A DNA stretch of 34,123 bases, from positions 12,220-46,342 of the forward strand of contig NZ_CACSIP010000047.1 of assembly GCF_902705885.1 (NCBI RefSeq). The letters are read 5' to 3'. The translations under genes were made by a program, and so were the position numbers. Source of the stretch: Mycolicibacterium austroafricanum (GTDB lineage Bacteria; Actinomycetota; Actinomycetes; Mycobacteriales; Mycobacteriaceae). Below the pieces are notes generated by a model. That model had not been told where the DNA came from, ran no database searches, and saw only the letters and a program-made list of their open reading frames with translations. Every line of letters begins with the position of its first letter. Positions within the stretch are counted from its first letter, which is position 1. Shown in pieces: positions 22,553 through 30,976 of this stretch.

Positions 22553-23869
22553 TCAGAAGCTCGCCAGGTTACCGCGCAGGTGCGGGGAGTCGTAAGACGT
22601 CCGGGCCAGCCCGCGGACCTGTAGCTCTGGCACCAGGCCGTCGGCGATCTCGGCAACCACACGCCGGTTGAGGGGCCCGGCCACGAACAGCACGCCGTCT
22701 CCGCCGACTTCGCCGATCATCTTGCCGAGCTCGTCGGCCACCTCGGCCGGAGTGCCCACCGGCTCGACGGCGTGGGTTTGGGCCGCGACTTCCCGCAGGG
22801 TGCGCCCTGGATCCCCCAGACGCGCGGCCAGCGAACTCTGGTGTCCGTTGGTCTCGAACTTCGCGGCCAGATCCTGCAGCGGGGTGTCGACGTCATAGGG
22901 CGAGAAGTCGATATCGGTGATGAAGCCCAGTCCCGCCAGCCCTGCCTCGGGGTTCGCCCAGACTTCGTCGTCGTGGCGCTTCTTCCGGTCCACCGCTTCG
23001 GCATGGGTCTCCCCCAGGTACGGCGTGCACAGGAACAACACCTTGACCTCGGCCGGATCTCGCCCGGCCGCCTCCGCGCGACCGAGGACGTCGTCGCGGT
23101 ACTCCTTCATCTCCTCCACGGAGGTCGCGGCGGCGATGATGCTATCCGCGTTTCGGGCCGCGAATTCGCGCCCGGCAGACGATCCGCCTGCTTGGATCAG
23201 TGCCGGCCGCCCCTGCGGAGGCGGCGCCGTGTTCAGCGGACCGCGACTGCGGAAGAACCTGCCGTTGAAGTCCACCGAACGCACCTTGGTGTGATCGGCG
23301 AAGACCTCGGCCTCCAGGTCGGCGACGACGGCGTCGGCGTCCCACGAGGACCACAAAGCGCAGACAGCGTCGGTCATCTCCTGGGCGATCTCATAGCGGA
23401 GGTCATGCGCGGGCTGGCCCTTCTTGCCGTAATTCTGGGCCGCCCGGTCGGAGCTTCCCGTGACGATGTTCCACCCCGCTCGGCCGTCGGACAGGTTGTC
23501 CAGGGTCGCGACCAAACGAGCCAGCAGATATGGCTGATACTCAGTCACCGCGAGTGTCGGTACGACGCCGATATTGCGTGTCGCGCTGAGCATCACGGTG
23601 GCCAGGACCGCGGGGTCGTGCTTGGGTACCGCCCGCGCATTCTGCAGGTAATACCGCATCGACTTCTCGTAGCCGTCGGGCACGTAGGCGGAGTCCTCGA
23701 TGATCAGGTAGTCGAAGCAGGCACGTTCGAGCGCGCGGATGAAATCGACGTGGAACTCGCCGTTCATCCAGTCCGTCGCGGCCGTGCCGCGCCACTGGCT
23801 CTTCCAGTCGTGCACCCCGAAACCGTTGCCGAGGAACCAGGCCAGATGCATCCTCCTGTCGCCATTCAC
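22553..23869 (-). CDS. NtaA/SnaA/DszA-family FMNH2-dependent monooxygenase (second, divergent copy)
   Basis: A 438-residue luciferase-like monooxygenase. It keeps the family frame: MHLAWFLGNGFGVHDW near the N-terminus, FDYLIIEDSAYVPDGYEKSM, PKHDPAVLATVML, GRAGWNIVTGSSDRAAQNYG, FFRSRGPLNTAPPPQGRP and QAGGSSAGREFAARNAD. It is clearly more distant from the other three copies, with a different active-site loop (YEKSMRYYLQNA instead of YGGTME) and a shorter match at the C-terminus, so its substrate probably differs. The GTG at 23869 has AGGAGG eight bases upstream; the ATG six codons later directly abuts another AGGAGG and is unlikely to be used. It is divergent from the second GntR gene across a 328-bp region. 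The reductase partner is not visible. Confidence 0.9.
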   Translation of the reverse strand: MNGDRRMHLAWFLGNGFGVHDWKSQWRGTAATDWMNGEFHVDFIRALERACFDYLIIEDSAYVPDGYEKSMRYYLQNARAVPKHDPAVLATVMLSATRNIGVVPTLAVTEYQPYLLARLVATLDNLSDGRAGWNIVTGSSDRAAQNYGKKGQPAHDLRYEIAQEMTDAVCALWSSWDADAVVADLEAEVFADHTKVRSVDFNGRFFRSRGPLNTAPPPQGRPALIQAGGSSAGREFAARNADSIIAAATSVEEMKEYRDDVLGRAEAAGRDPAEVKVLFLCTPYLGETHAEAVDRKKRHDDEVWANPEAGLAGLGFITDIDFSPYDVDTPLQDLAAKFETNGHQSSLAARLGDPGRTLREVAAQTHAVEPVGTPAEVADELGKMIGEVGGDGVLFVAGPLNRRVVAEIADGLVPELQVRGLARTSYDSPHLRGNLASF

Positions 23870-24153
23870 CTGAGCGCCTCCTCACCGACGTCGGCACCCC
23901 GGTTCCGGTGCCGTTCAACAGTTGTGGGATCACTCAATGCGGCGCGGGTCATCGGGGTGTGTCGGATACCGAACGACTCCATTGCGCCGCAGAGCATTGG
24001 TTACACCCATGGCTTCGACATCCGCGTGACCCCCATCACCTGCCCCAAGCACCCGCGTAAAGCGCTCGACTTCTCAGCGGCGAAGAGTTGAAACAAATCC
24101 ATTTGTTAATTGATGTCACCACTTCCGCTCACCCGCCTGACGAGGAGGATTTC
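23870..24153. other. Divergent intergenic region with AT-rich palindrome
   Basis: No convincing protein gene lies here. It holds the divergent promoters of the second monooxygenase (minus) and the second GntR gene (plus). The clearest element is AACAAAT-CC-ATTTGTT at 24092-24107, a perfect 7-bp inverted repeat in otherwise GC-rich DNA and a strong candidate GntR operator. A weaker hairpin GGCACC-N8-GGTGCC begins near 23893. A reading frame antisense to the monooxygenase continues into the region but is a shadow. Confidence 0.6.
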
Positions 24154-24201
24154 ATGGGAATCGGCCTTCACGAGCTCTGGACCGGCGGCGGTGTGCATTG
24201 A
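24154..24201 (+). CDS. Putative 15-residue leader peptide before the second GntR gene
   Basis: ATG at 24154 with a strong Shine-Dalgarno GAGGAGGA (24142-24149) opens a short frame encoding MGIGLHELWTGGGVH. Its TGA (24199-24201) overlaps the TTG start of the GntR gene (24198). This is the only well-formed ribosome site upstream of that gene, which has none of its own, so the peptide probably serves to couple translation or as a regulatory leader. No match to a known leader peptide is recognised. Confidence 0.5.
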   Translation: MGIGLHELWTGGGVH

Positions 24202-24968
24202 GACCCAGCCTGACCCGCCCCGTGCGGCCTGAGACGCTCTACCAGAGGAACCGGCAGACTCCGGACCGACTCAACAACTCGCTGCGACGGACCTACGACC
24301 TGCTGCGCTCGACCCTGCAGAACGGACATGGTGACCAGTTCCTGGTCGAGGGCGAGCTGATCGATGCGTTGTCGGCGAGCCGCAACACCGTTCGCGCCGT
24401 GCTGCAGCAGCTCGCCAAAGACGGTCTGGTGACCCGCAGCCCCAAACGCGGCACCCGCTCGGCGGCGGCAGTGAAGCTGCGCATCAACCAACTCTCTCCC
24501 GTAAGGGAATTCGGTGGTGACGCCAGCATCCGAACCGAGCTCAAGACGCTCGAATATCGAACCCTGGGAGGCCTCCGTTTGGTGCGCGAGCGCCTGCGGC
24601 TCCCGCCCGATTGGACGGTGCTGATGATCGAGTCGCTGCTCATGCAGGACACGCAGCCGCTGGGCATCTCGGTGAGCTACATCGCGATGCACCCCGACCA
24701 ATCCCGCGACCTCGAGTTCAACGAGCCAGACCCCCTCCTGTTCCTGGAGCGGCAACTCGACGTCAAGATCACCGGCAGTCGTACGACGATCGGCGCTACC
24801 GCGGCCGACGAACAGTCCGCGGCCCTGGTGGGCGTTGTGCTCGGCGCACCGATGATCTTCTTGGAGGACATTCTCGAGGATGCGAGCGGGCAGCCGCGCG
24901 CGCTGTCGCAGTTCCGGATGCGCAGTGACCGGATCGCCTTTACGGCGTGTGCGTCGCGGTCGGCCTGA
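24198..24968 (+). CDS. GntR/HutC-family regulator with UTRA-like domain (second copy)
   Basis: A 256-residue paralogue of the regulator at 21709-22548, alike from RPETLYQRNRQTPDRLNNS onward. The winged helix is in RRTYDLLRSTL, ELIDALSASRNTVRAVLQQL and KDGLVTRSPKRGTRS. The effector domain has UTRA marks: WTVLMIESLLMQDTQPLGIS, LFLERQLDVKI, TAADEQSAALVGVVLGAPM, and RALSQFRMRSDRIAF. The TTG at 24198 overlaps the stop of the leader peptide (TTGA) and is the best-supported start; GTG at 24222 is the alternative. Its 3' end overlaps the convergent ABC exporter gene by 29 bp. It probably controls the divergent monooxygenase through the palindrome at 24092-24107. Confidence 0.85.
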   Translation: MRPSLTRPVRPETLYQRNRQTPDRLNNSLRRTYDLLRSTLQNGHGDQFLVEGELIDALSASRNTVRAVLQQLAKDGLVTRSPKRGTRSAAAVKLRINQLSPVREFGGDASIRTELKTLEYRTLGGLRLVRERLRLPPDWTVLMIESLLMQDTQPLGISVSYIAMHPDQSRDLEFNEPDPLLFLERQLDVKITGSRTTIGATAADEQSAALVGVVLGAPMIFLEDILEDASGQPRALSQFRMRSDRIAFTACASRSA

Positions 24969-27900
24969 CCCCTCCCCCGGGTCCGCGGCGCTCACCCGAT
25001 GGCCTCCCTGAAGCCGGCGCCGTTGGGCGACACACCGTTTCGTGGGGTCGCGCCACTGAGTGGTGCTGGGTGTTGGCGGACCAGAGGGCGGCGTAGCGGC
25101 CGCCCAGTGCCAGCAGCTGCTCGTGGGCGCCGTCCTCGACGATCAGCCCGTTGTCCACGACCAACACACGCTGCGCAGCGCGGGCGGTCTGCAGCCGGTG
25201 GGCGATCACGATCGTGGTGCGGCCCCGCGACACCTGACCCATTGCGCGCTGCACCTGCGCCTCGGTGGCCAGGTCCAGGTTTGCCGTCGCCTCGTCCAGC
25301 AGCAGAATGCGCGGGTCGACCAGGAGGGCTCGGGCCAGCCCCAGCAGTTGGCGCTGCCCCGCCGACAATGACCCGCCCTGCTCACTGACGGGAGTGTGGT
25401 AGCCGTAAGGCAATTCGGCGATGAAGGCGTGCGCTCCGACCGCGCGGGCCGCCTGTTCGACGAGCAGGTCGGGTGCATCCGGGTTGCCGTAGGCGATGTT
25501 GGAGCGGATCGTGCCCGAGAACAGAAACGGCTCCTGCGGGACATAGCCAAGTTGGCGGCGGTACGCCACCAAGTCGAGTTCCCGCAGCGGCAATCCGTCG
25601 ATCAACACCGTGCCAGAGGTAGGGTCGTAGAACCTGGCAATGAGTTTGACCAGCGTCGACTTGCCCGCTCCGGTGGTGCCCACCAGCGCGACCGTCTGCC
25701 CCGCCGGAATCTCCAGGGAGACATCGTTCATCGCGACCAGGCCGGTGCTCGGGTAGACGAACGTGACGTGCTCGAGCTGGATCCGACCGTCGAGCCGCTC
25801 CCTCCGGGCGCCCGACGCCGCCGCAGGGGTAGTACTCGGCGTCCTCAACAGCTCGCGCAGCTGGGTCAGCGCAACACCAGCCTGCAGCCATTGATCGAAC
25901 ACGAAGGACAGCTGCTGAATCGGTGTGAAGAACAGATCCAGGTAGAGCAGGAAGGCGATGAGGACGCCGTAGCTGAGGTCACCCGCGGCCAGGCGCGGTG
26001 CCGCGAACGCGAGGGCGATCACCTTCGCAACGATGCTGAGCAGCAGCAGGAAGGGAAAGAACCGGGCCATCAACTCCGCCGAGCGAACCCGCGCCGCGCA
26101 GTAGGAGTCCGCGAGCACCGCGAAGCGCGCTTCGTTGGCCGGTTGCTGACAATAGGCCTGGCTCACCGCAACCCCCGCCAGGCTCTCCTGCATGTTGCCG
26201 TACAGCACCGAGACCCGCTCGCGGGCCAGCAGGTAGGTCCGCCCCGACTCGCGGCGGAACCACAGCGTTGCGGCGATCAGGAACGGCAGCACCACTGCGG
26301 TGGCCACAGCCAGCTGTGGATCGAAGATGGCCAGCGCCACCGCCACCCCGGCGCAGGACAGCAGGCTCACCATCGCCGTCAGCAGGCCCTGCTGGAGAAG
26401 CTGGGCGAAGGCCTCCACATCGGAGGTCATCCGGGTCATGATGTGGCCCGCCATGAACTGCTCGTAGTAATTGAGCGCAAGCCGCTGCAGGTGGGCGAAG
26501 GTGCGCACGCGCAGACCGAACAGCACCCGCTCCGCCGTTCGCTGGGTGTAGACGACCATCACCCTGGTGTTGATCCAGATCAACACCTGCACCGCCGCAA
26601 GCACCAGGCACACTGCGATGAGGGCCCGGTGGGAGTTCTTCAGCACACCATGGTCGAGCCCGTACCGAATCAGCATCGGCGCGGAGATCCACAACATCCC
26701 GTCGATCACCACCAGCAGGCTCGCCAACAGCAGCGGCCGGCGGAACGGCCGGAATACGCTGGCCATCGAGAGCTCCCGGACCGGCGCGGTCGCCTCTGCC
26801 ATGTCGATGTCCGGCTGGTCACGCAGAGGCGGCAGTGCCCGCACCGCGTCCGTCAGCTTGGGGGAAACACTGGACAGCCCGGCCAGCGTGGAGGCATCTC
26901 CACTCATCCCGGGCCCCTGCGATCCCGAGGCCGCCCGGGTAGCCGCCTCGCTGGTGAAACTGCTCATCTTCGGCGCACCCAGCCGCGAGACACCCTGGGG
27001 CCAGGCCGCCGGATCGAGCGCGGTCACCGGCGGATCAGCTGATGCCGAACTGGAGGACTCGGCATCGGGTCCGGTCAGCAGTTCGCGGAACAGCGCCGAC
27101 CGTGCCAGCAACTCCTCGGTGGTCCCAGTGTCGATGATCCGGCCGCGGTCCAGCACGATCACCCGATCGGCGAGCATCAGGGTCGAGCGCCGGTGCGCGA
27201 TGAGCACCGTGGTGTGTCGGGCACGCACCTCCTCCAGCGAGCGGTGGACGGCGTGTTCGGTGCGTGCGTCGATTGCGGAGGTGGCGTCGTCGAGGATCAG
27301 CACCGTCGGGTTGGTCAGGGCCGCGCGAGCAAGCGCGAGTCGCTGCCGCTGTCCACCGGACAGGGTGAAGCCACGCTCCCCGACCAGGGTGTCGTAGCCC
27401 TCGGGCAGCCCAGCGACGAATCCGTGTGCGTGCGCGGCCACTGCGGCACGCTCGACCTCGTCATCGCTGGCATCGGGGCGGCCGAATGCGATGTTGTCCC
27501 TGATCGTCGTCGAGAACAGGAAACCCTCCTCGAAGACGATGCCGACTGCCGCGCGCAGCGAGGTCAGGCTGTAGTCGCGGATGTCGCGCCCGTCGATCCG
27601 AACCGTCCCGGCGGTGGGGTCGTGGAAGCGGGCCAGCAGGTGGGCCAACGTCGATTTGCCGGACCCGGACGCGCCGACGATGGCCACCGTCTCGCCCGGC
27701 GCGACCCGCAGAGAAATGTCGTGCAGGACCGTCTCGCCACCGGGATAACCGAAGTCGACGTGGTCGAGTTCGACCAAGCCGACCGGTTCGGTGAGCACGA
27801 CGGGGTCCGGCCGCTCCTGGACGCGCGACTCGATCGAAAGCAGCTCCACGATCCGTTGCGCTCCGGCCCGCGCCTGTTGGCTGGTGGCCATCAGCCCGGA

Positions 27901-28863
27901 CAGGAAGCGCACCGGCGCGACGAGTTGCAGGATGTAGCTGCCGAACGCCAGGAACACGCCCAGGGAGACCTGGCCCTCCATCACCAGCCACCCCCCGAGT
28001 GCGAGCATCGCAAGCTGGGTCAGCCCCGGAATGGCGTCCAGTGCGGCCGAATAGACAGCGGTGATCCGCGCGGTACGCAGCCGGGACTGAAATAGCTTGC
28101 CCGCCTCAGCATGCAACGCGTCCTGCTCCTGGCTTTCCTGGCCGAACGCCTTGACGACGCGGACTCCGGTGACCGCTTCCTCGACCACTCCCGCGACGCT
28201 GCCCTGGAAGCGTTGGTCCATCCAGCTGGCCGGAAAAGACTTGCTGCGGAACCGCATCGCCACGATCAGGAAAGTCGGCACCGACACCACCATGGTCAGC
28301 GCGAGCAGCGGCGACAACACCACCATGACGACCAGCGAGACGAGAAGCAGGGCGATGTTGCCGTAGGCAACGCCGAGTTGTTGCAGAAACATCTGGATCA
28401 GGGTCAGGTCGCAGGTGGCCCGGGACATGATGTCGCCGGCCCGCAACTCGTCGCGTCGGGAGGCATCCAGATACTGCATGTGATGGTGCACCCTGACCTG
28501 CAGGTCGCGCTGGGCGCGGACCGCCGCACGCCCGCCGACGGAACGCCGCAGATAGTTGGCCACAAAACTCGCAAGGCCCGTGACAAGCAGGATGCCCAGC
28601 CACAGTGGCAGGGAGCGCCGCCGTTCGACGATCGTGTCGTCGAGGATGATCTGTTGGATCAGCGGAACCAGGCCGATCAGGCCCATGGCAATGATGGCGA
28701 GCACCACCCCGGCCCAGATCCCGAATCGGTTGCGCCGGCTCAGCACCGGCGCCAGCAGGCGCAAGGTGCCGCGTCCGAACCGTCCGTGGTGCTTCGACTC
28801 GACCGGGGGCAACGGAGAGGAGTTGCCGGCTTTCGCTTCCCGAATGTCGAGTGGAGTCGTCAT
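24940..28863 (-). CDS. Fused full-length ABC exporter (two TMD-NBD halves), Rv0194-like layout
   Basis: A 1,307-residue ABC transporter with order TMD1 (about 45-325), NBD1 (365-600), a Ser/Pro/Ala-rich linker (600-700), TMD2 (705-1005) and NBD2 (1028-1265). Counting from an optional GTG one codon earlier, NBD1 has Walker A GASGSGKST (398-406), Glu446 at the Q-loop, signature LSGGQ (502-506), and Walker B ending D526-D527. NBD2 has GTTGAGKST (1063-1071), Gln1111, LSAGQ (1167-1171) and D1191-E1192. So one ATP site is degenerate (Asp for the catalytic Glu, altered partner signature) and one canonical, as in heterodimeric exporters. The fused layout recalls M. tuberculosis Rv0194. Likely drug or lipid-like export. 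The last 35 residues are low-complexity and overlap the convergent GntR gene. Start ATG 28863 or GTG 28866. Confidence 0.9.
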   Translation of the reverse strand: MTTPLDIREAKAGNSSPLPPVESKHHGRFGRGTLRLLAPVLSRRNRFGIWAGVVLAIIAMGLIGLVPLIQQIILDDTIVERRRSLPLWLGILLVTGLASFVANYLRRSVGGRAAVRAQRDLQVRVHHHMQYLDASRRDELRAGDIMSRATCDLTLIQMFLQQLGVAYGNIALLLVSLVVMVVLSPLLALTMVVSVPTFLIVAMRFRSKSFPASWMDQRFQGSVAGVVEEAVTGVRVVKAFGQESQEQDALHAEAGKLFQSRLRTARITAVYSAALDAIPGLTQLAMLALGGWLVMEGQVSLGVFLAFGSYILQLVAPVRFLSGLMATSQQARAGAQRIVELLSIESRVQERPDPVVLTEPVGLVELDHVDFGYPGGETVLHDISLRVAPGETVAIVGASGSGKSTLAHLLARFHDPTAGTVRIDGRDIRDYSLTSLRAAVGIVFEEGFLFSTTIRDNIAFGRPDASDDEVERAAVAAHAHGFVAGLPEGYDTLVGERGFTLSGGQRQRLALARAALTNPTVLILDDATSAIDARTEHAVHRSLEEVRARHTTVLIAHRRSTLMLADRVIVLDRGRIIDTGTTEELLARSALFRELLTGPDAESSSSASADPPVTALDPAAWPQGVSRLGAPKMSSFTSEAATRAASGSQGPGMSGDASTLAGLSSVSPKLTDAVRALPPLRDQPDIDMAEATAPVRELSMASVFRPFRRPLLLASLLVVIDGMLWISAPMLIRYGLDHGVLKNSHRALIAVCLVLAAVQVLIWINTRVMVVYTQRTAERVLFGLRVRTFAHLQRLALNYYEQFMAGHIMTRMTSDVEAFAQLLQQGLLTAMVSLLSCAGVAVALAIFDPQLAVATAVVLPFLIAATLWFRRESGRTYLLARERVSVLYGNMQESLAGVAVSQAYCQQPANEARFAVLADSYCAARVRSAELMARFFPFLLLLSIVAKVIALAFAAPRLAAGDLSYGVLIAFLLYLDLFFTPIQQLSFVFDQWLQAGVALTQLRELLRTPSTTPAAASGARRERLDGRIQLEHVTFVYPSTGLVAMNDVSLEIPAGQTVALVGTTGAGKSTLVKLIARFYDPTSGTVLIDGLPLRELDLVAYRRQLGYVPQEPFLFSGTIRSNIAYGNPDAPDLLVEQAARAVGAHAFIAELPYGYHTPVSEQGGSLSAGQRQLLGLARALLVDPRILLLDEATANLDLATEAQVQRAMGQVSRGRTTIVIAHRLQTARAAQRVLVVDNGLIVEDGAHEQLLALGGRYAALWSANTQHHSVARPHETVCRPTAPASGRPSGERRGPGGGVRPTATHTP

Positions 28864-28937
28864 CACTCGATAGCACAGTGTCTGCGATTCCGGCCGAAAA
28901 CGTCGCTGTTGCGGGCGGATTGCGCTACCGGGGCATC

Positions 28938-29933
28938 TCAGACGGTGACGCGGGGGTCTGCCACGGCCTGCATGAGATCAACAATGATGTTGGCCAGCAC
29001 GTAGAGCACACCGATCACCAACGTGACACCGGCGATCGTATTGAAGTCTCCCTTGGAGATGGCCTGGGCGATGAACAGGCCGATGCCGGGCCGGGCGAAG
29101 ATCAACTCCACCACGATGCTGTTGCCGATCATCCCGGCCAGCTGCAGACCCAGCAGGGCGAACACCGGGCCTACCGCGTTGCGTAGTGCATGTTGAATCA
29201 GAATACTCTTCTCACCAATGCCTTTGGACCGGGCAGTGCGGATGTACTCGGCCCGCATGGTGCCCTCAAGGCTGCTGCGCAACACTCGACCCACGGCGAC
29301 CGCGGGTGTGATGGCGATACACAGCGCCGGCAGGATGAGGTGCTTCAGTGCATCCCAGAACAGCACTGGGCGGCCCGCCAGCAGGCTGTCGATCAGCAGG
29401 AAATGTGTTGGCCCGGTCGGGGCGTCGTAGAACGAGGTCTGCCCGGTGACCGGCAGAATATCCAACCATCGGTAAAAGATCAGCATCGCCAACAAACAGG
29501 CAAGGAAGACCGGCACGGACGCGCCGGAGATCATCACCACTCGGAGCACCCCCGAACCGCGCCAGCCTTGCGCGGTGGCCAGGCCGAGGAAACTCCCGAT
29601 GACCGCGATGAGGATTCCGGCGACAAAGACCAATTCCAGAGTCACAGGTAGGAACTCGAGGATGTTGTCGGCGACGGGCGTCCGCGTCACGGTGGACACA
29701 CCGAGATCGCCCTGCAATGCCTTGCCGAGATAGCCGAGCAACTGGACGGGTAGCGGATCGTTGAGCCCGAGTTTCTCCCGAGCGGCCTCGTAGACCTCCG
29801 GAGGTGCCTTCTCACCGACCAACGCCACAACCGGGTCGACCGGAGCGATCTTTTGCAGGGTGAACACGACCGCGACGAGCGCGAGCAACACGGGAACGGC
29901 TCCCAGGAAACGCCGGCCGAGCGTCATCAGCAT
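28938..29933 (-). CDS. dppB: Peptide/nickel-type ABC permease, DppB family
   Basis: A 331-residue inner-membrane permease of the DppB/OppB family with six hydrophobic segments, the first at about residues 8-28. The EAA coupling motif that docks the ATPase is AEYIRTARSKGIGEKS (228-243). The C-terminus ends in a helix followed by QAVADPRVTV, and DPRV is characteristic of the family. The ATG at 29933 has AGGAGG seven bases upstream, which itself overlaps the dppC stop, so B and C are co-translated (order C then B here). Family members import peptides, nickel chelates, or other small organic ligands. No substrate-binding protein or ATPase gene is next to it within the window. Confidence 0.92.
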   Translation of the reverse strand: MLMTLGRRFLGAVPVLLALVAVVFTLQKIAPVDPVVALVGEKAPPEVYEAAREKLGLNDPLPVQLLGYLGKALQGDLGVSTVTRTPVADNILEFLPVTLELVFVAGILIAVIGSFLGLATAQGWRGSGVLRVVMISGASVPVFLACLLAMLIFYRWLDILPVTGQTSFYDAPTGPTHFLLIDSLLAGRPVLFWDALKHLILPALCIAITPAVAVGRVLRSSLEGTMRAEYIRTARSKGIGEKSILIQHALRNAVGPVFALLGLQLAGMIGNSIVVELIFARPGIGLFIAQAISKGDFNTIAGVTLVIGVLYVLANIIVDLMQAVADPRVTV

Positions 29934-29945
29934 GGCGGTTCCTCC

Positions 29946-30830
29946 TCAGCGGTCGCGGATGCGGTCGCGCAGCGCGTCACCGGCGAAGTTGCTGACGATG
30001 GCGATGAGCCCGACGGCCACGGCGGGGAAGATGGGAATCCACCAGGCACTGAAGATGTGGGTCAGACCCTGGGCACTCATCGCGCCCAACTCGGGCGCGG
30101 GCTGTGGCGCTCCGAGTCCCAGGAAGGACAGACCGGCCAACAGCAGCACCAGAGCCGAGATATCGAGGCTGGCAGTAACGATGGTGACCGGCACCGCACC
30201 TGGCAGCAGATGGCGGGTGAGCTGGCGTCGCCGGCCGGCACCAGCGATGCGGGCCGCCTCCATGTGAGGCGAGGCGCGCAGCTTGCGGATCTCGGCACGG
30301 ACGATCCGCGCGTAGAGCGGCCACCACACGATCGCGACCCCGATGAGCGTGTGGATGTAGGACGGGCCCATCGCGGCCACCACCGCGATCGCCAGGATTG
30401 GCCCGGGGAGGGACAGGAAGACGTCGGTGATCCGCATCAGTGCGGCGTCGACGACGCCTCCGACGGCGCCGGCGATCAGGCCGATGAGGCCGCCGATGAG
30501 CACTCCGGAGGCGACCACAGCGAGAGCGCCCCACCAGCTGGTGGACATGCCGACCAGGACCCGCGACAGCACGTCACGGCCAACCGTGTCGGTGCCCAGC
30601 CAATTCTCGGCACTGGGCGCGGCCATGGCTTTCCCGGCCGGCACCAGCGGGTCGAAGGGGGCGAGTAGCGGGGCGAAGATCGCGACCAGAAACATCGCCG
30701 CGAGCGCGCCGAAGGCCAGCCAGCTCGGCGCCGAGGTGCCGCGAAAGTAGTCCTTGACCGCCAGGGTGGCTTTTCTGCCTGAAGGAATGGGAACTCGAAT
30801 TCCGGGTACATACGGTTGTGCGACTGCCAC
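29946..30830 (-). CDS. dppC: Peptide/nickel-type ABC permease, DppC family
   Basis: A 294-residue permease of the DppC/OppC family. An N-terminal cytoplasmic stretch (1-37) leads to TM1 (about 38-56). Then comes the family signature NWLGTDTVGRDVLSRVLVG (about 77-95), five more helices, and an EAA motif at about PHMEAARIAGAGRRRQLTRH. The GTG at 30830 is chosen because AGGAGG (30840-30835) lies four bases upstream; the frame could be opened further to an ATG at 30905, but those residues are not family-like. It forms the import channel with DppB. A 146-bp gap separates it from the MFS gene upstream and contains a palindrome, so it may have its own promoter. Confidence 0.92.
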   Translation of the reverse strand: MAVAQPYVPGIRVPIPSGRKATLAVKDYFRGTSAPSWLAFGALAAMFLVAIFAPLLAPFDPLVPAGKAMAAPSAENWLGTDTVGRDVLSRVLVGMSTSWWGALAVVASGVLIGGLIGLIAGAVGGVVDAALMRITDVFLSLPGPILAIAVVAAMGPSYIHTLIGVAIVWWPLYARIVRAEIRKLRASPHMEAARIAGAGRRRQLTRHLLPGAVPVTIVTASLDISALVLLLAGLSFLGLGAPQPAPELGAMSAQGLTHIFSAWWIPIFPAVAVGLIAIVSNFAGDALRDRIRDR

Positions 30831-30936
30831 GGTTCCTCCTGTAGCGACTGCATCGGACGTCTCTGCTGCGAAGTTCACACGCAACCGGTATCGCGGACAG
30901 ATCAATCACGTTGCGGGGCTATTGCGCGTCAGGCCA

Positions 30937-30956
30937 TGACGTTTCACCGAACGTCA
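30937..30956. promoter_or_regulatory. Inverted repeat TGACGTT-N6-AACGTCA upstream of dppC
   Basis: A perfect 7-bp inverted repeat (30937-30943 and 30950-30956) with a six-base spacer in the gap between the MFS stop and dppC. There is no U-tract, so an operator is more likely than a terminator. A separate ATTTGTT at 30958-30964 equals one arm of the palindrome at 24092-24107. Confidence 0.45.
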
Positions 30957-30976
30957 CATTTGTTCAGCCGGCGCCG

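Noticed and set aside
22772..24091. 439-codon plus-strand frame opposite the second monooxygenase
   Set aside because: Shadow frame; the monooxygenase motifs are on the minus strand and the frame has no ribosome site or homology.
25396..27042. 548-codon plus-strand frame opposite the ABC exporter
   Set aside because: Gln/Arg/His-rich antisense product with no recognisable domain; the minus strand carries all Walker and signature motifs.
30831..30905. Longer DppC start at ATG 30905
   Set aside because: The GTG at 30830 has a strong AGGAGG while the upstream ATG does not, and the extra residues do not look like a DppC N-terminus.
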